This document shows, in pieces, positions 32,071 through 40,186 of a stretch of DNA of 42,325 bases. Positions within the stretch are counted from its first letter, which is position 1. Every line of letters starts with the position of its first letter. Both the position numbers and the translations under genes were made by a program. The stretch lies in the NCBI GenBank assembly GCA_003105225.1, contig PQAK01000162.1:1-42325 (forward strand), given 5' to 3'. The notes beneath the pieces are model-generated. The model did not search any database and was not told the DNA's origin. It saw only the letters and a list, made by a program, of their open reading frames with translations. Origin of the DNA: Deltaproteobacteria bacterium (GTDB lineage Bacteria; Desulfobacterota; Deferrimicrobia; Deferrimicrobiales; Deferrimicrobiaceae).

Positions 32071-33465
32071 GTGGCGCTCTCCCTGTACGATACCGCTTCC
32101 AGGAAAAAGGTGCCCTTCGCTCCGCGGCAGCCGGGCCGGGCGGGAATCTACACCTGCGGCCCGACCGTCTACCGGTATGCCCACATCGGGAACCTGCGCA
32201 CCTACCTCCTGACCGACCTCCTCGTCCGCACCCTGCGCTTCGCGGGGTTCCGGACGTTCGCCGTCCAGAACATCACCGACATGGGGCACATGCACGAGGA
32301 GGCCCTCGACCGCGTGGAGGACAAGGTGATCGCGGCGGCCCGCGCGGCAGGCAAGACCGGGCGCGAGATCGCGGAATTCTTCACGGAAGCGTTTTTCCGC
32401 GACTGCCGGCGGATGCACTTCCTCCCGGCGGACGTCTACCCGAAGGCGTCGGCGCACGTTCCCGAGATGATCGCGATCGCGAGGGAGCTGGAAAGAAAGG
32501 GGGCCGCCTACCGGGAAGGGGATTACGTCTACTTCGACGTGACCCGGGCGGAAGGTTACGGGGGCCTTTCCGGCGCGCAGCTGGGCGGGGGGGAGGCCGC
32601 ATCGCGGACGGACGTCTCCATCCACCGGCACAAGAGGCGCCCGGAGGATTTCACCCTGTGGCTGCCCGCCGAGCCGGGGCGCGAGTTCAGCTGGGACAGC
32701 CCCTGGGGCCGGGGGTGGCCCGGCTGGCACGTCGAGTGCGCGGCGATGGCGATCAAGTACCTGGGCCCCGAGTTCGACATCCACGCAGGCGGGGTCGACC
32801 TGCGGTTTCCCCACCATGAGAACTCCCGGGCGATGGCGATGACCGCCACGGGGGGCCGGTTTGCCTCCATCTGGCTGCATGCGGCGCACCTGCTCGTGGA
32901 AGGGCACAAGATGTCCAAGTCGCTGAAGAACGAGTATACGTTGGACGATCTCGAGTCCCGCGGCGTCACCCCGATGGAATTCCGATACTATTGCATGACG
33001 CTTCATTACCGCACCCCGATGAATTTCACCTGGGAGGGGCAGGCGGCGGCGTCCCGGGCGTTTTCCCGGTTGAAGGAGGCGGTCGCGCGGCCCGCCGCGG
33101 GGGGAGAAGCGGACCCGGAAGCGGCCGACCGGTTTCGCCGCCGGTTCCGCGACGCCGTGGAGGACGACCTCAATCTTCCGCGGGCGATCGGCGTGGCCCA
33201 TGATACGGCGCACGCGGGCCTTCCCGCCGGCGCGTTGCGGGAGCTCGCATCGGAATGGGAGACGGTGCTGGGGCTGGAGCTCCTTGCCGGCGCCGGTGAA
33301 GCAGCGCCGGTCCCGCCGGAGGTGAAGGAGCTGGCCGCGCGCCGCGAGTCCGCGCGCCGTGCGAAGGATTTCGCGGAAGCCGACGCCCTCCGCGCGAAGA
33401 TCCGCGAGTCCGGCTTCGAGGTCACCGACTCCGGGAACGGCCCTGCACGGCTGCGGAAATTGTGA
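32071..33465 (+). CDS. cysS: Cysteinyl-tRNA synthetase
   Basis: A 464-residue class I aminoacyl-tRNA synthetase charging tRNA-Cys. The first zinc-binding Cys is in YTCGPTVY, HIGN is the HIGH-type signature, WHVECAAM and FPHHEN supply further zinc ligands, and KMSKS is present in GHKMSKSLKN. The length is normal. The start is GTG 32071 after GGGGGGAAGC. Its place behind the cysteine-desulfurase/IscU genes makes this operon one of cysteine and Fe-S use. Confidence 0.96.
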   Translation: MALSLYDTASRKKVPFAPRQPGRAGIYTCGPTVYRYAHIGNLRTYLLTDLLVRTLRFAGFRTFAVQNITDMGHMHEEALDRVEDKVIAAARAAGKTGREIAEFFTEAFFRDCRRMHFLPADVYPKASAHVPEMIAIARELERKGAAYREGDYVYFDVTRAEGYGGLSGAQLGGGEAASRTDVSIHRHKRRPEDFTLWLPAEPGREFSWDSPWGRGWPGWHVECAAMAIKYLGPEFDIHAGGVDLRFPHHENSRAMAMTATGGRFASIWLHAAHLLVEGHKMSKSLKNEYTLDDLESRGVTPMEFRYYCMTLHYRTPMNFTWEGQAAASRAFSRLKEAVARPAAGGEADPEAADRFRRRFRDAVEDDLNLPRAIGVAHDTAHAGLPAGALRELASEWETVLGLELLAGAGEAAPVPPEVKELAARRESARRAKDFAEADALRAKIRESGFEVTDSGNGPARLRKL

Positions 33466-33476
33466 AGGAGGCTCGG

Positions 33477-34451
33477 ATGATCCCGGTGAAATCGGTGGAC
33501 GACCTGATGGAGATGGCGCACGGCTACCAGAGGTCGATGGCGCTGTTCGTGGCGCTCAAGCTCGATGTTTTTTCGGCGCTGGGAGACGGCCCCGCGGACG
33601 CGCGCGCCCTGGCGCGCAGGCTGTCGGCCGATCCCCGCCGCCTCTCCATCCTCCTGAACGCGATGGCCGCGATGGGGCTGATCGCGAAGACGGGGGAAAC
33701 CTACCGGAACCTGCCGATCGCGAAGGATTTCCTGTCCGCAGGGACCCGTTCGAAGCGCTCCATCCTGCTGCACCACCTGGACTGCTGGGAAGAGTGGTCG
33801 GGGCTGGAGAGGAAGGTCCGCGGGGGGCGAAAGGCGCGTCCCGACCGCGGAGGCTACCAGGAAAACTTCATCCGGGGCATGGAGGACAACGCCCGGGAGC
33901 GTGCGGTGCTCGTCGCGGGACAGATCCCGCTGCGCGCGGGGGAGCGCGTGCTCGACCTGGGGGGCGGCCCCGGCACCTACGCGGTGGAGTGGGCGAAGCG
34001 CTATCCGGGCGCGGAGGTCACGGTATTCGACACGCGGGAGACCCTCCGCGTCACGCGCAAGATCCTTCGGGAGAAGGGAGCCACCCGCATGGTCCGCCTC
34101 CTGGAAGGGGACTTCACGGAAGAGGCGCTCGGCGGACCCTACGACTTCATCTGGATCTCCCAGATCCTCCACGCCTATTCCGAAAAGGAATGCATCGCGC
34201 TCCTGCGGAAGGCGCGGCGCGCGCTGGCCCCCGGAGGCCGGGTCTCCATCCAGGAATTCCTTCTCGAGGAGAGCGGGGACGCCCCTCCCGGCCCTGCGTT
34301 CTTTTCGGTCCACATGGCGGCGGTGACCGAGGGCGGAAGGGCCTACACCGCCGGGGAGGTCGCCGCCATGCTTCGGGCGGCCGGGTTCCGCAAGGTCCTC
34401 CCGGGCCGCCCGGACTCCCGGGGGGTGGGGATCGTATCGGGGCAGACCTAG
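33477..34451 (+). CDS. SAM-dependent O-methyltransferase-like protein
   Basis: A 324-residue protein with an N-terminal winged-helix dimerization domain (MEMAHGYQRSMALFVALKLDVFSAL) and a C-terminal methyltransferase domain. The SAM motif is VLDLGGGPGTYAVEWAKRYPG (about residue 160). The arrangement matches family-2 methyltransferases (COMT/AzoM-like), which methylate hydroxyl groups on aromatic or polyketide-like compounds; the substrate is unknown. ATG 33477 was chosen because AAGGAGG lies six bases before it; a GTG at 33462 overlaps the cysS stop. Confidence 0.82.
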   Translation: MIPVKSVDDLMEMAHGYQRSMALFVALKLDVFSALGDGPADARALARRLSADPRRLSILLNAMAAMGLIAKTGETYRNLPIAKDFLSAGTRSKRSILLHHLDCWEEWSGLERKVRGGRKARPDRGGYQENFIRGMEDNARERAVLVAGQIPLRAGERVLDLGGGPGTYAVEWAKRYPGAEVTVFDTRETLRVTRKILREKGATRMVRLLEGDFTEEALGGPYDFIWISQILHAYSEKECIALLRKARRALAPGGRVSIQEFLLEESGDAPPGPAFFSVHMAAVTEGGRAYTAGEVAAMLRAAGFRKVLPGRPDSRGVGIVSGQT

Positions 34452-34538
34452 AAACCCATAGATTCGAATTTTTGGTTGTGGTATCGTTGCTGGGGTAAAT
34501 GCCGTGAACGCATCCCCATGTGATCGCCCCGATCACCG

Positions 34539-35990
34539 ATGAAAAAGAAGATCGTAGTCGGATTATCGATCTATACCGCCGTCCTCCTCGCCGCCGGCAT
34601 CTACATCATCTATACCATCCACGCTTCCACGGCAGACCTGAACCGACTGGTCCGGCTCCATGAAGTGGAGATCCTGAGGGAGCACTACCTGATCCAGATC
34701 AAGAGGGTGCAGTCGGACCTGACGCTCATGGAGACGAGTCATCCGAGAAGCGTCGGAACCGTCATCAACAACGTGACGGACATGGGAAAGCTCGTCGATT
34801 CCTGTTTCGGGTGCCATCACTCCGCGCAAGGGACGGAACAACTTGCGAACCTGAAGATGCAGACGGACCGGTACAAGGATGCCCTGGCGGGGATCCTGGC
34901 GATCCGGCCGGGCGGCCGCAGGCGCGCGGCCATGGAGGACGCCTTCCGGATCGGCGAGAACCTGATCGAGCAGTCCCGGGACATGATCGCCCTCACTTCC
35001 TCCAGGCTCACGGAGAAGACGCAGAAGGCGATGGGCGATATCGGGCGCACCCAGTACCTCCTGTACGGGATCGTGGGGCTGGGACCCTTGTTGTCGGCGT
35101 TGTTGGGGTATGTGTTCATCTCGGGCATGACCCGTCCCCTCGACGCCCTGCTCGATTCCACCCGGAAATTGAAGGCCGGGGACCTGGATCACCGGGTCCA
35201 GGACCTGCGGGATGAATTCGGCGAGCTGGCGGTCTCCTTCAACGAGATGGCGGAATCGCTCAAGGAGCAGATGCGGAAAATGCAGCACACCGAGCAGATG
35301 GTGGTCGTCGGCGAGCTGGCGGCGGGCCTGGCGCACGAGATCAAAAACCCGCTCGCAGGCATCAAGGTGGCCATGCAGGTCCTGTTCGAGGAGAACGGCA
35401 TTTCGGAGGAAGACCGCAACGTCGTACGGCGGGTTTCCCAGGAGGTCGTGCGCCTCGAATCCCTGATGAAAAACTTCCTGAACTTCGCCAAGCCGGCGAA
35501 ACCGCAGCTTGCGGAGCTGAACGTCAACAGCATGATCAACACGATCCTTGCCTTCTACGTGAAGAGCCGTCCGGTTTCCAAGGACTTTCCGAACGCGGTG
35601 TGCATCACGAAGGAGCTGCATCCGGTCCCGAATACCATGGCCGATCCGATGCAGCTGCAGCAGGTGTTCCTGAACCTGGTCCTGAACGCCGTCGACGCCA
35701 TGCCGAACGGGGGGATGCTCCATGTCCGGACGGTCTTCGACGCGGGGCCCTCCCGCATATCCATCGAGATCATGGACACGGGCAAGGGGATCAGCCCCGA
35801 GCATGTCGACAAGATCTTCCAGCCGTTTTTCACCACCAAGCCCAAGGGGACCGGCCTGGGCCTGGCGATTTCCAAGCAGCTGATCGAGCAGCACGGAGGC
35901 TTTATCACGGCCGCCGGGAATCCTTCCGGCGGAACGATTTTCGGCATTCAACTCCCGCTGAAAAATCCCCCGGGGGAGATGACGACATGA
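34539..35990 (+). CDS. Sensor histidine kinase with periplasmic c-type heme motif
   Basis: A 483-residue membrane kinase. TM1 is about residues 5-27, the periplasmic region about 28-172, TM2 about 174-195, then HAMP (about 196-248), HisKA with His266 in LAHEIKNPLAG, and HATPase (NAVDAMPNGG, GKGISPEH, KGTGLGLAIS). In the periplasmic part CFGCH (89-93) is a covalent heme-binding CxxCH, with HH following. It probably senses redox state, oxygen or another heme ligand outside the inner membrane. The stop overlaps the sigma-54 activator gene (ATGA), making a two-component pair. No good promoter was found in the 87 bases upstream. Confidence 0.92.
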   Translation: MKKKIVVGLSIYTAVLLAAGIYIIYTIHASTADLNRLVRLHEVEILREHYLIQIKRVQSDLTLMETSHPRSVGTVINNVTDMGKLVDSCFGCHHSAQGTEQLANLKMQTDRYKDALAGILAIRPGGRRRAAMEDAFRIGENLIEQSRDMIALTSSRLTEKTQKAMGDIGRTQYLLYGIVGLGPLLSALLGYVFISGMTRPLDALLDSTRKLKAGDLDHRVQDLRDEFGELAVSFNEMAESLKEQMRKMQHTEQMVVVGELAAGLAHEIKNPLAGIKVAMQVLFEENGISEEDRNVVRRVSQEVVRLESLMKNFLNFAKPAKPQLAELNVNSMINTILAFYVKSRPVSKDFPNAVCITKELHPVPNTMADPMQLQQVFLNLVLNAVDAMPNGGMLHVRTVFDAGPSRISIEIMDTGKGISPEHVDKIFQPFFTTKPKGTGLGLAISKQLIEQHGGFITAAGNPSGGTIFGIQLPLKNPPGEMTT

Positions 35991-37387
35991 AAACCAGAGG
36001 CCGGATCTTCCTCCTGGACGACGACGACCTGATCGTTTCCATGGTCGCGAGGGCGTTGAAGGGCGAGGGGTACGAAGTCCAGGCGGAAACGGACCCCGAT
36101 GGGGCCATCGACAAGATCCGCCTGTTCGCCCCCGACGTGGCGCTGCTGGACATCAAGCTGCCCGGCAAGAGCGGGCTGGACCTCCTGAAGGAAATGACGG
36201 ACCGCGGGATCGAGGTCCAGGTGGTGATGCTGACGTCGGACGACAGCGCCGAGAGCGCGGTGAAGGCGATGAAGATGGGGGCGGTGGATTACCTGACCAA
36301 GCCCTTCGATATGGAGGAAGTCAAGATCGTCATCGCCTCGATCGTCGAAAAGGGGAACCTGAAGCACGAAGTCGAATATCTCCGGAAGGTCAGCTCCGAC
36401 CTGACGTACCGGGAGATCATCGGAAATTCGGCGGTGATCGCCGGGATCAAGGAGAAGGCCGGGAAACTGGCGCAGGCCGGCGTTCCCACGGTGCTGATCA
36501 CCGGGGAAAACGGGACGGGAAAGGAGCTTTTCGCGCGATACATCCACCAACTGATGCATAACGGGAACACGGGGGAATACGCGCCGTTCATCGGCATCAA
36601 TTGCTGCGCGCTGCCGGAGCCCCTGATCGAGAGCGAGCTCTTCGGCCACGATAAAGGATCCTTTACCGACGCCAAGTCCGAGAAGAAGGGGGTCTTCGAG
36701 CTGGCCTCGGGCGGGGGCATTCTCCTGGACGAGATCGGGGAAATGAAGTGGGACCTCCAGGCCAAGCTCTTGAGGGTGCTGGAAGAGCGGAAGATCCGGC
36801 GCGTGGGGGGGAGGCACGACCTCCCCATCGACGCAACGGTGTTCGCCACCACCAACCGGAATCTCGAGGAAGCGGTGAAAAACGGAGCGTTCCGGATCGA
36901 CCTCTATTACCGGTTGAACGCCTTTTCCCTGCACATCCCCCCCCTGCGGGAGCGCCGGGAGGATCTGCTTCTCCTTGCCCAGCATTTCCTGACGCTGTTC
37001 TCCGCGAAATACTGCGGCACCTGCATGGGCCGCTTTTCCCCCGAGGCGCAGAACCTCATCCTCTCCTACCACTGGCCGGGAAACGTCCGGGAATTGAGGA
37101 ACGTCATCGAAAGGATCGTCGTATTGGAGAGCGGCAATACGATCCTCCCGGAGCACCTTCCGAAAGAGATCCTGTTCCAGGACAGGGCAGGGGAATCTCT
37201 CTCATCCGGTTCGGGATTCACACTCCCCGAGGAGGGACTTTCCCTGGACGAAGTGGAGAAAACCCTCATCCTTCAGGCGCTCGCGAAGTCGGGAGGGAAC
37301 AAGACGCAGGCGGCAAAGCTCCTCGGGATCACCTACGACTCCCTGCGCTACCAGATCAAGAAGTTCGAGCTGGAAGAGGTCAGGTAA
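35987..37387 (+). CDS. NtrC-type sigma-54-dependent response regulator
   Basis: A 466-residue activator with a receiver domain (1-120, phospho-acceptor Asp55), an AAA+ domain (about 142-380) and a Fis-type HTH (about 420-463, KTQAAKLLGITYDSLRYQIKK). The Walker A motif is GENGTGKE (173-180) and the Walker B motif is GGGILLDEIGEM. The sigma-54-contacting loop reads GSFTDA (224-229) rather than GAFTGA; such GxFTDA forms occur in working activators. It overlaps the kinase gene and is its obvious partner. Two matching sigma-54 promoters lie 2-4 kb downstream. The 3' end overlaps the convergent PilZ regulator by eight bases. Confidence 0.95.
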   Translation: MKTRGRIFLLDDDDLIVSMVARALKGEGYEVQAETDPDGAIDKIRLFAPDVALLDIKLPGKSGLDLLKEMTDRGIEVQVVMLTSDDSAESAVKAMKMGAVDYLTKPFDMEEVKIVIASIVEKGNLKHEVEYLRKVSSDLTYREIIGNSAVIAGIKEKAGKLAQAGVPTVLITGENGTGKELFARYIHQLMHNGNTGEYAPFIGINCCALPEPLIESELFGHDKGSFTDAKSEKKGVFELASGGGILLDEIGEMKWDLQAKLLRVLEERKIRRVGGRHDLPIDATVFATTNRNLEEAVKNGAFRIDLYYRLNAFSLHIPPLRERREDLLLLAQHFLTLFSAKYCGTCMGRFSPEAQNLILSYHWPGNVRELRNVIERIVVLESGNTILPEHLPKEILFQDRAGESLSSGSGFTLPEEGLSLDEVEKTLILQALAKSGGNKTQAAKLLGITYDSLRYQIKKFELEEVR

Positions 37388-38051
37388 GAAATTTCAGGCC
37401 GGCGGTCACCCCGTCCGCGGAAGGGGTGACCCAAACCACCTGGCAGACGGCTTTCTTCGGGACCAGGCGAAGGACGGAATCGTTGCCCGCGGGGACGTGG
37501 ACGCGGAGCCCTTGCCCGACCCGCAGGGGGTATTCCGTTCGAAGCCGGAGCCCCCCGGAATCGATGTCGACCACCCTGCCGCTCAGGTTGTGGAGGTCGT
37601 ACTGGGATTCTTCCGGCAAGGGCTCCAGGATGGAAATCTGCACCGGGATGCGGCAGATATGCCTCGGGTGTTTCCTTTTTTGCGGATACCCTCCCGAAGC
37701 GCTCTTCAGGATCCCGTGGACGTCGGAGAGGTCGAAAGGCTTTTCCAGCAATTGCAGCGAATTCCCGGCAACCCCGCGCAGGCGGTTGCCCTCGCCGGTC
37801 TTGCCGCTCATGATCACGATTTTCGCCTCCGGCGACGTCCCTCCGATGACGCGGAGAAGCTCGATCCCGTTCGAATCCGGCAGATCGATGTCGAGGAACA
37901 CCAGATCGTAGGGTTGCCGGCCAAGTTCCGAGAGGGCATCCGCGCAGGTTTCCACGGCATGGGAGGAGAAGCCCAGCGCCGCGAATTCCTTCTCCAGCGC
38001 CCAGCAGATCAGCCTGTCGTCATCGGCGACAAGGATCTTTTTCCGGACCAT
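37380..38051 (-). CDS. REC-PilZ response regulator
   Basis: A 223-residue protein with a receiver domain (1-120, Asp54 in VFLDIDLP, Lys in LLEKPFDL) and a PilZ domain (about 126-222). The c-di-GMP loop has RKHPRH (RxxxR form); the second motif reads DIDSGGLRL, where the usual Ser of DxSxGG is Asp. It may bind cyclic-di-GMP and alter a partner. ATG 38051 lies inside the 3' end of the DUF3800 gene (32-base overlap), so the two are probably co-transcribed. Neither is obviously a partner of the kinase at 34539. Confidence 0.85.
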   Translation of the reverse strand: MVRKKILVADDDRLICWALEKEFAALGFSSHAVETCADALSELGRQPYDLVFLDIDLPDSNGIELLRVIGGTSPEAKIVIMSGKTGEGNRLRGVAGNSLQLLEKPFDLSDVHGILKSASGGYPQKRKHPRHICRIPVQISILEPLPEESQYDLHNLSGRVVDIDSGGLRLRTEYPLRVGQGLRVHVPAGNDSVLRLVPKKAVCQVVWVTPSADGVTAGLKFLT

Positions 38052-38901
38052 ATCGCGGCACCCTGTCGTAGCGCGCGACCATCGGGGCGCCGGCTCCCAT
38101 TTTCACGGAGGGAACATGGTGATCGACGCACACCCTGCATTGGCAGCATTTGTGGGCGGTATAATGACGAATCCCCACGACGGTGTCCTTCGCCCGGTCG
38201 AATTTCGAGTAGATCCTGTCGAACAGGTCGGTCTCGCCGAATTCGAAAAACCGTTGGACCGCGTAGCTGCACACGTCGGCGATCTGCACCATGCTCGTCG
38301 AACGGATATCGACGAGGAGTGGAGTTTCCACGATTTTATCGAATTTCGTCCAGGGGGGGCCTCTCCGGTGGAAATTTCGCATGATGTTCGTGACCCTCGC
38401 GGAATTCTCCTCCTGGTTGGCTTGCACGACCAGTCCATAGAGCGGCGATCCCAGGTAATTCCCCCGGTTGACCAGGAACGCCTGAAACCTGCTGATGACA
38501 TGATGGAAGGCGAATTCGTACATTCGGCTAGGAGTCAATGGGCAGTCCGAAAGCGCGTTCCAGTCATAAGCCTCCGCGAATAGTCTCGCTTCGGTCCAGG
38601 TGTTGATCTCCTCGCAGATTCTTGCCAGGAACCCCTGGCGCTCCTCCTGCGTCAAGTTCGAATACCCTTCCGTTTTTTCATCGGTTTCCACGTTCCCCGG
38701 ATCCGCGCACCGGCGCATCATCCAGGCCGTGTCGATTTCCGTGTCCGCCAACTCGAATCTTTTTTTGATCTTGATGATTTTCGATTCCAGTTCTTTCCAT
38801 TGGACTGCGGGAATCGCTATCCCCGCCAGGACGAAATGAGAGGCGTCGCCGAAGCATTGGAGGGTACCCGATTTATTGACGTAGCAGATATATACGGGCA
38901 T
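38020..38901 (-). CDS. DUF3800-like protein with altered N-terminal motif
   Basis: About 293 residues. The opening YICYVNKSGTLQCFGDASHFVLAGIAI and the later VDIRSTSMVQIADVCSYAVQRFFE (Q..AD..aya) fit the DUF3800 family, predicted to have an RNase-H-like nuclease fold. The usual DESG motif reads NKSG, so the first acidic residues are missing and nuclease activity is doubtful. A Cys/His cluster (HKCCQCRVCVDHH) lies near the C-terminus and may bind metal. ATG 38901 was chosen for the family fit; an in-frame extension to 39099 has no match. No strong ribosome site is seen. Confidence 0.6.
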   Translation of the reverse strand: MPVYICYVNKSGTLQCFGDASHFVLAGIAIPAVQWKELESKIIKIKKRFELADTEIDTAWMMRRCADPGNVETDEKTEGYSNLTQEERQGFLARICEEINTWTEARLFAEAYDWNALSDCPLTPSRMYEFAFHHVISRFQAFLVNRGNYLGSPLYGLVVQANQEENSARVTNIMRNFHRRGPPWTKFDKIVETPLLVDIRSTSMVQIADVCSYAVQRFFEFGETDLFDRIYSKFDRAKDTVVGIRHYTAHKCCQCRVCVDHHVPSVKMGAGAPMVARYDRVPRYGPEKDPCRR

Positions 38902-39049
38902 GCCGGGTGGAATCAGCAATTTGCATGCCTTCGAGAAGGGCTCTCCCTTGCTGCATAAATATCCTTCTAAAACAACATATTGGAAAATAACAGGGGATAT
39001 CGGAGACGACTTCTCCCGGGAAATTCCGGCGATAGGACCGAATCGGAGA

Positions 39050-39061
39050 GGTGATATCCCC
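39050..39061. promoter_or_regulatory. Candidate activator site (imperfect dyad)
   Basis: GGTGA-TA-TCCCC is a one-mismatch form of the perfect dyad at 39120-39131, centred 70 bases upstream of it. With that dyad it could form a pair of upstream sites for the sigma-54 activator. This is a pattern-based guess. Confidence 0.25.
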
Positions 39062-39119
39062 GATGCCGGCAGGATTGCGGGTATAGCGCAGTACCTCACG
39101 GCCGCTACGGACGGCGGTT

Positions 39120-39131
39120 GGTGATTTCACC
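39120..39131. promoter_or_regulatory. Candidate activator site (perfect dyad GGTGA-TT-TCACC)
   Basis: A perfect 12-base palindrome centred about 102 bases before the -24 GG of the moaA-like promoter, a typical distance for NtrC-type enhancer sites. The half-site GGTGA also occurs about 105 bases before the second sigma-54 promoter (41171-41175). Confidence 0.4.
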
Positions 39132-39226
39132 GGCGGAGATAAGGATTTCCACCCAGCGGTTGCGGCGGGATTCGATGATTTGCATATAACGAATTGTTTA
39201 TAAAGGCATATTTATTGCCGTTGCAT

Positions 39227-39242
39227 TGGTACGGCTCTTGCT
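39227..39242 (+). promoter_or_regulatory. Sigma-54 (-24/-12) promoter of the moaA-like gene
   Basis: TGGTACG-N4-TTGCT matches the consensus TGGCACG-N4-TTGCW at all but one position, with GG and GC exactly ten bases apart. Transcription would start near 39253, leaving a leader of about 70 bases before ATG 39323. It would need an NtrC-type activator such as the one at 35987-37387. Confidence 0.82.
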
Positions 39243-39322
39243 CATGTTTACTGATTGAATATTGACGCAGAAAAAAGCCGCATCCGGAGTTGTATTCACC
39301 TGCAGCAAGGGAGATGAACTGT

Positions 39323-40123
39323 ATGCAGGACCGCCATGGCCGAAACATCCACTACTTGAGGATTTCCGTCACCGACAGATGCAACCTCCGATGCATCTAT
39401 TGCATGTCCGAAAAGGGGGTTCGATTATTGAAGCACGAAGACATTCTTTCGTTCGAGGAAATCGCTTCCTTCACCAGGATTGCCGTGGCGAACGGGATCG
39501 ATAAGGTAAGGATCACCGGCGGCGAGCCGCTGATCCGGAAAAACATTCCGTATCTGATTCGATTGCTCTCGGGAATCCGCGGAATCAAGGATCTGTCCCT
39601 TACAACCAACGGCATTTTACTGGAAGAATTTGCGATGCCCTTGAAGGATTCCGGTCTCCAAAGAGTAAACATCAGCCTGGATACGACGGATCCGAAAAAG
39701 TATGCCTATATCACTCGAGGGGGCGATTATTATAAAGTCATGAAGGGGATCGATGCCGCCGAGAAGGCGGGATTGCTGCCGATAAAGATCAATTGCGTGG
39801 TAAAAAAATCCTCCCACGAACCGGATGCCGTCGGCGTGAAGGTTTTTTGCGAAAGCAGGAAATTGATCGTGCGCTTCATCCATGAGATGAACCTGGAAAC
39901 CGGGGAGTATTCCGTAGTGGAGGGAGGGACGGGAGGCAACTGCAGATTGTGCAACAAATTACGGCTGTCCAGCGACGGGGAGCTGCGCCCTTGTTTGTTC
40001 AGCGATCTATCTTTTAATATAAGACGGTTGGGCGCCGAATCGGCGATTCGAATGGCGGTGGAATCCAAGCCGGAATTCGGAACGAGAAGTCTTCTGACCG
40101 GATTCAGCATGATCGGCGGGTGA
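39323..40123 (+). CDS. Short MoaA-like radical SAM protein
   Basis: A 266-residue radical SAM enzyme related to MoaA (GTP 3',8-cyclase in molybdopterin synthesis). The SAM cluster motif is DRCNLRCIYCMS (CxxxCxxC) and RITGGEPLIRK is the SAM-contacting GGEP. The C-terminal cluster motif CRLCNKLRLSSDGELRPCLF (CxxCx13C) is kept. The protein is about 60 residues shorter than usual MoaA, the loss lying between the RFIHEMNLETGE region and the second cluster. The GTP-binding arginine region is therefore uncertain, and it may act on another substrate. ATG 39323 is favoured because AAGGGAG lies nine bases upstream; ATG 39314 is an alternative. Confidence 0.8.
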   Translation: MQDRHGRNIHYLRISVTDRCNLRCIYCMSEKGVRLLKHEDILSFEEIASFTRIAVANGIDKVRITGGEPLIRKNIPYLIRLLSGIRGIKDLSLTTNGILLEEFAMPLKDSGLQRVNISLDTTDPKKYAYITRGGDYYKVMKGIDAAEKAGLLPIKINCVVKKSSHEPDAVGVKVFCESRKLIVRFIHEMNLETGEYSVVEGGTGGNCRLCNKLRLSSDGELRPCLFSDLSFNIRRLGAESAIRMAVESKPEFGTRSLLTGFSMIGG

Positions 40124-40186
40124 TCCCCTGGATCGGCGGAGCGGGGATCGCTTGATGTCGATGAACGTGAAGGATGGGAACTCGTG

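Larger units (their letters stand above)
38902..39322. other. 421-base regulatory intergenic region, partly AT-rich
   Basis: This region separates the DUF3800 gene (minus) from the moaA-like gene (plus). I find no convincing coding sequence on either strand. It holds dyads at 39050-39061 and 39120-39131, an AT-rich stretch from about 39170 to 39300, and a sigma-54 promoter at 39227-39242. No standard promoter for the DUF3800 gene was found. Confidence 0.6.

Noticed and set aside
34480..34500. A GG...GC element resembling a sigma-54 promoter before the histidine kinase gene
   Set aside because: The GG and GC spacings are 7 or 13 bases instead of 10, so it cannot be a -24/-12 promoter.
36656..36673. 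GSFTDA in place of GAFTGA as a sign of a sigma-54-independent activator
   Set aside because: GxFTDA variants occur in many working activators, and two good sigma-54 promoters lie close by.
38900..39124. A 74-codon plus-strand frame upstream of the moaA-like gene
   Set aside because: It has no ribosome site and no recognisable motif, and it covers the likely DUF3800 promoter region.
39127..39348. A 73-codon minus-strand frame over the sigma-54 promoter
   Set aside because: It runs through the AT-rich regulatory region and into moaA-like coding sequence on the opposite strand, with no family features.
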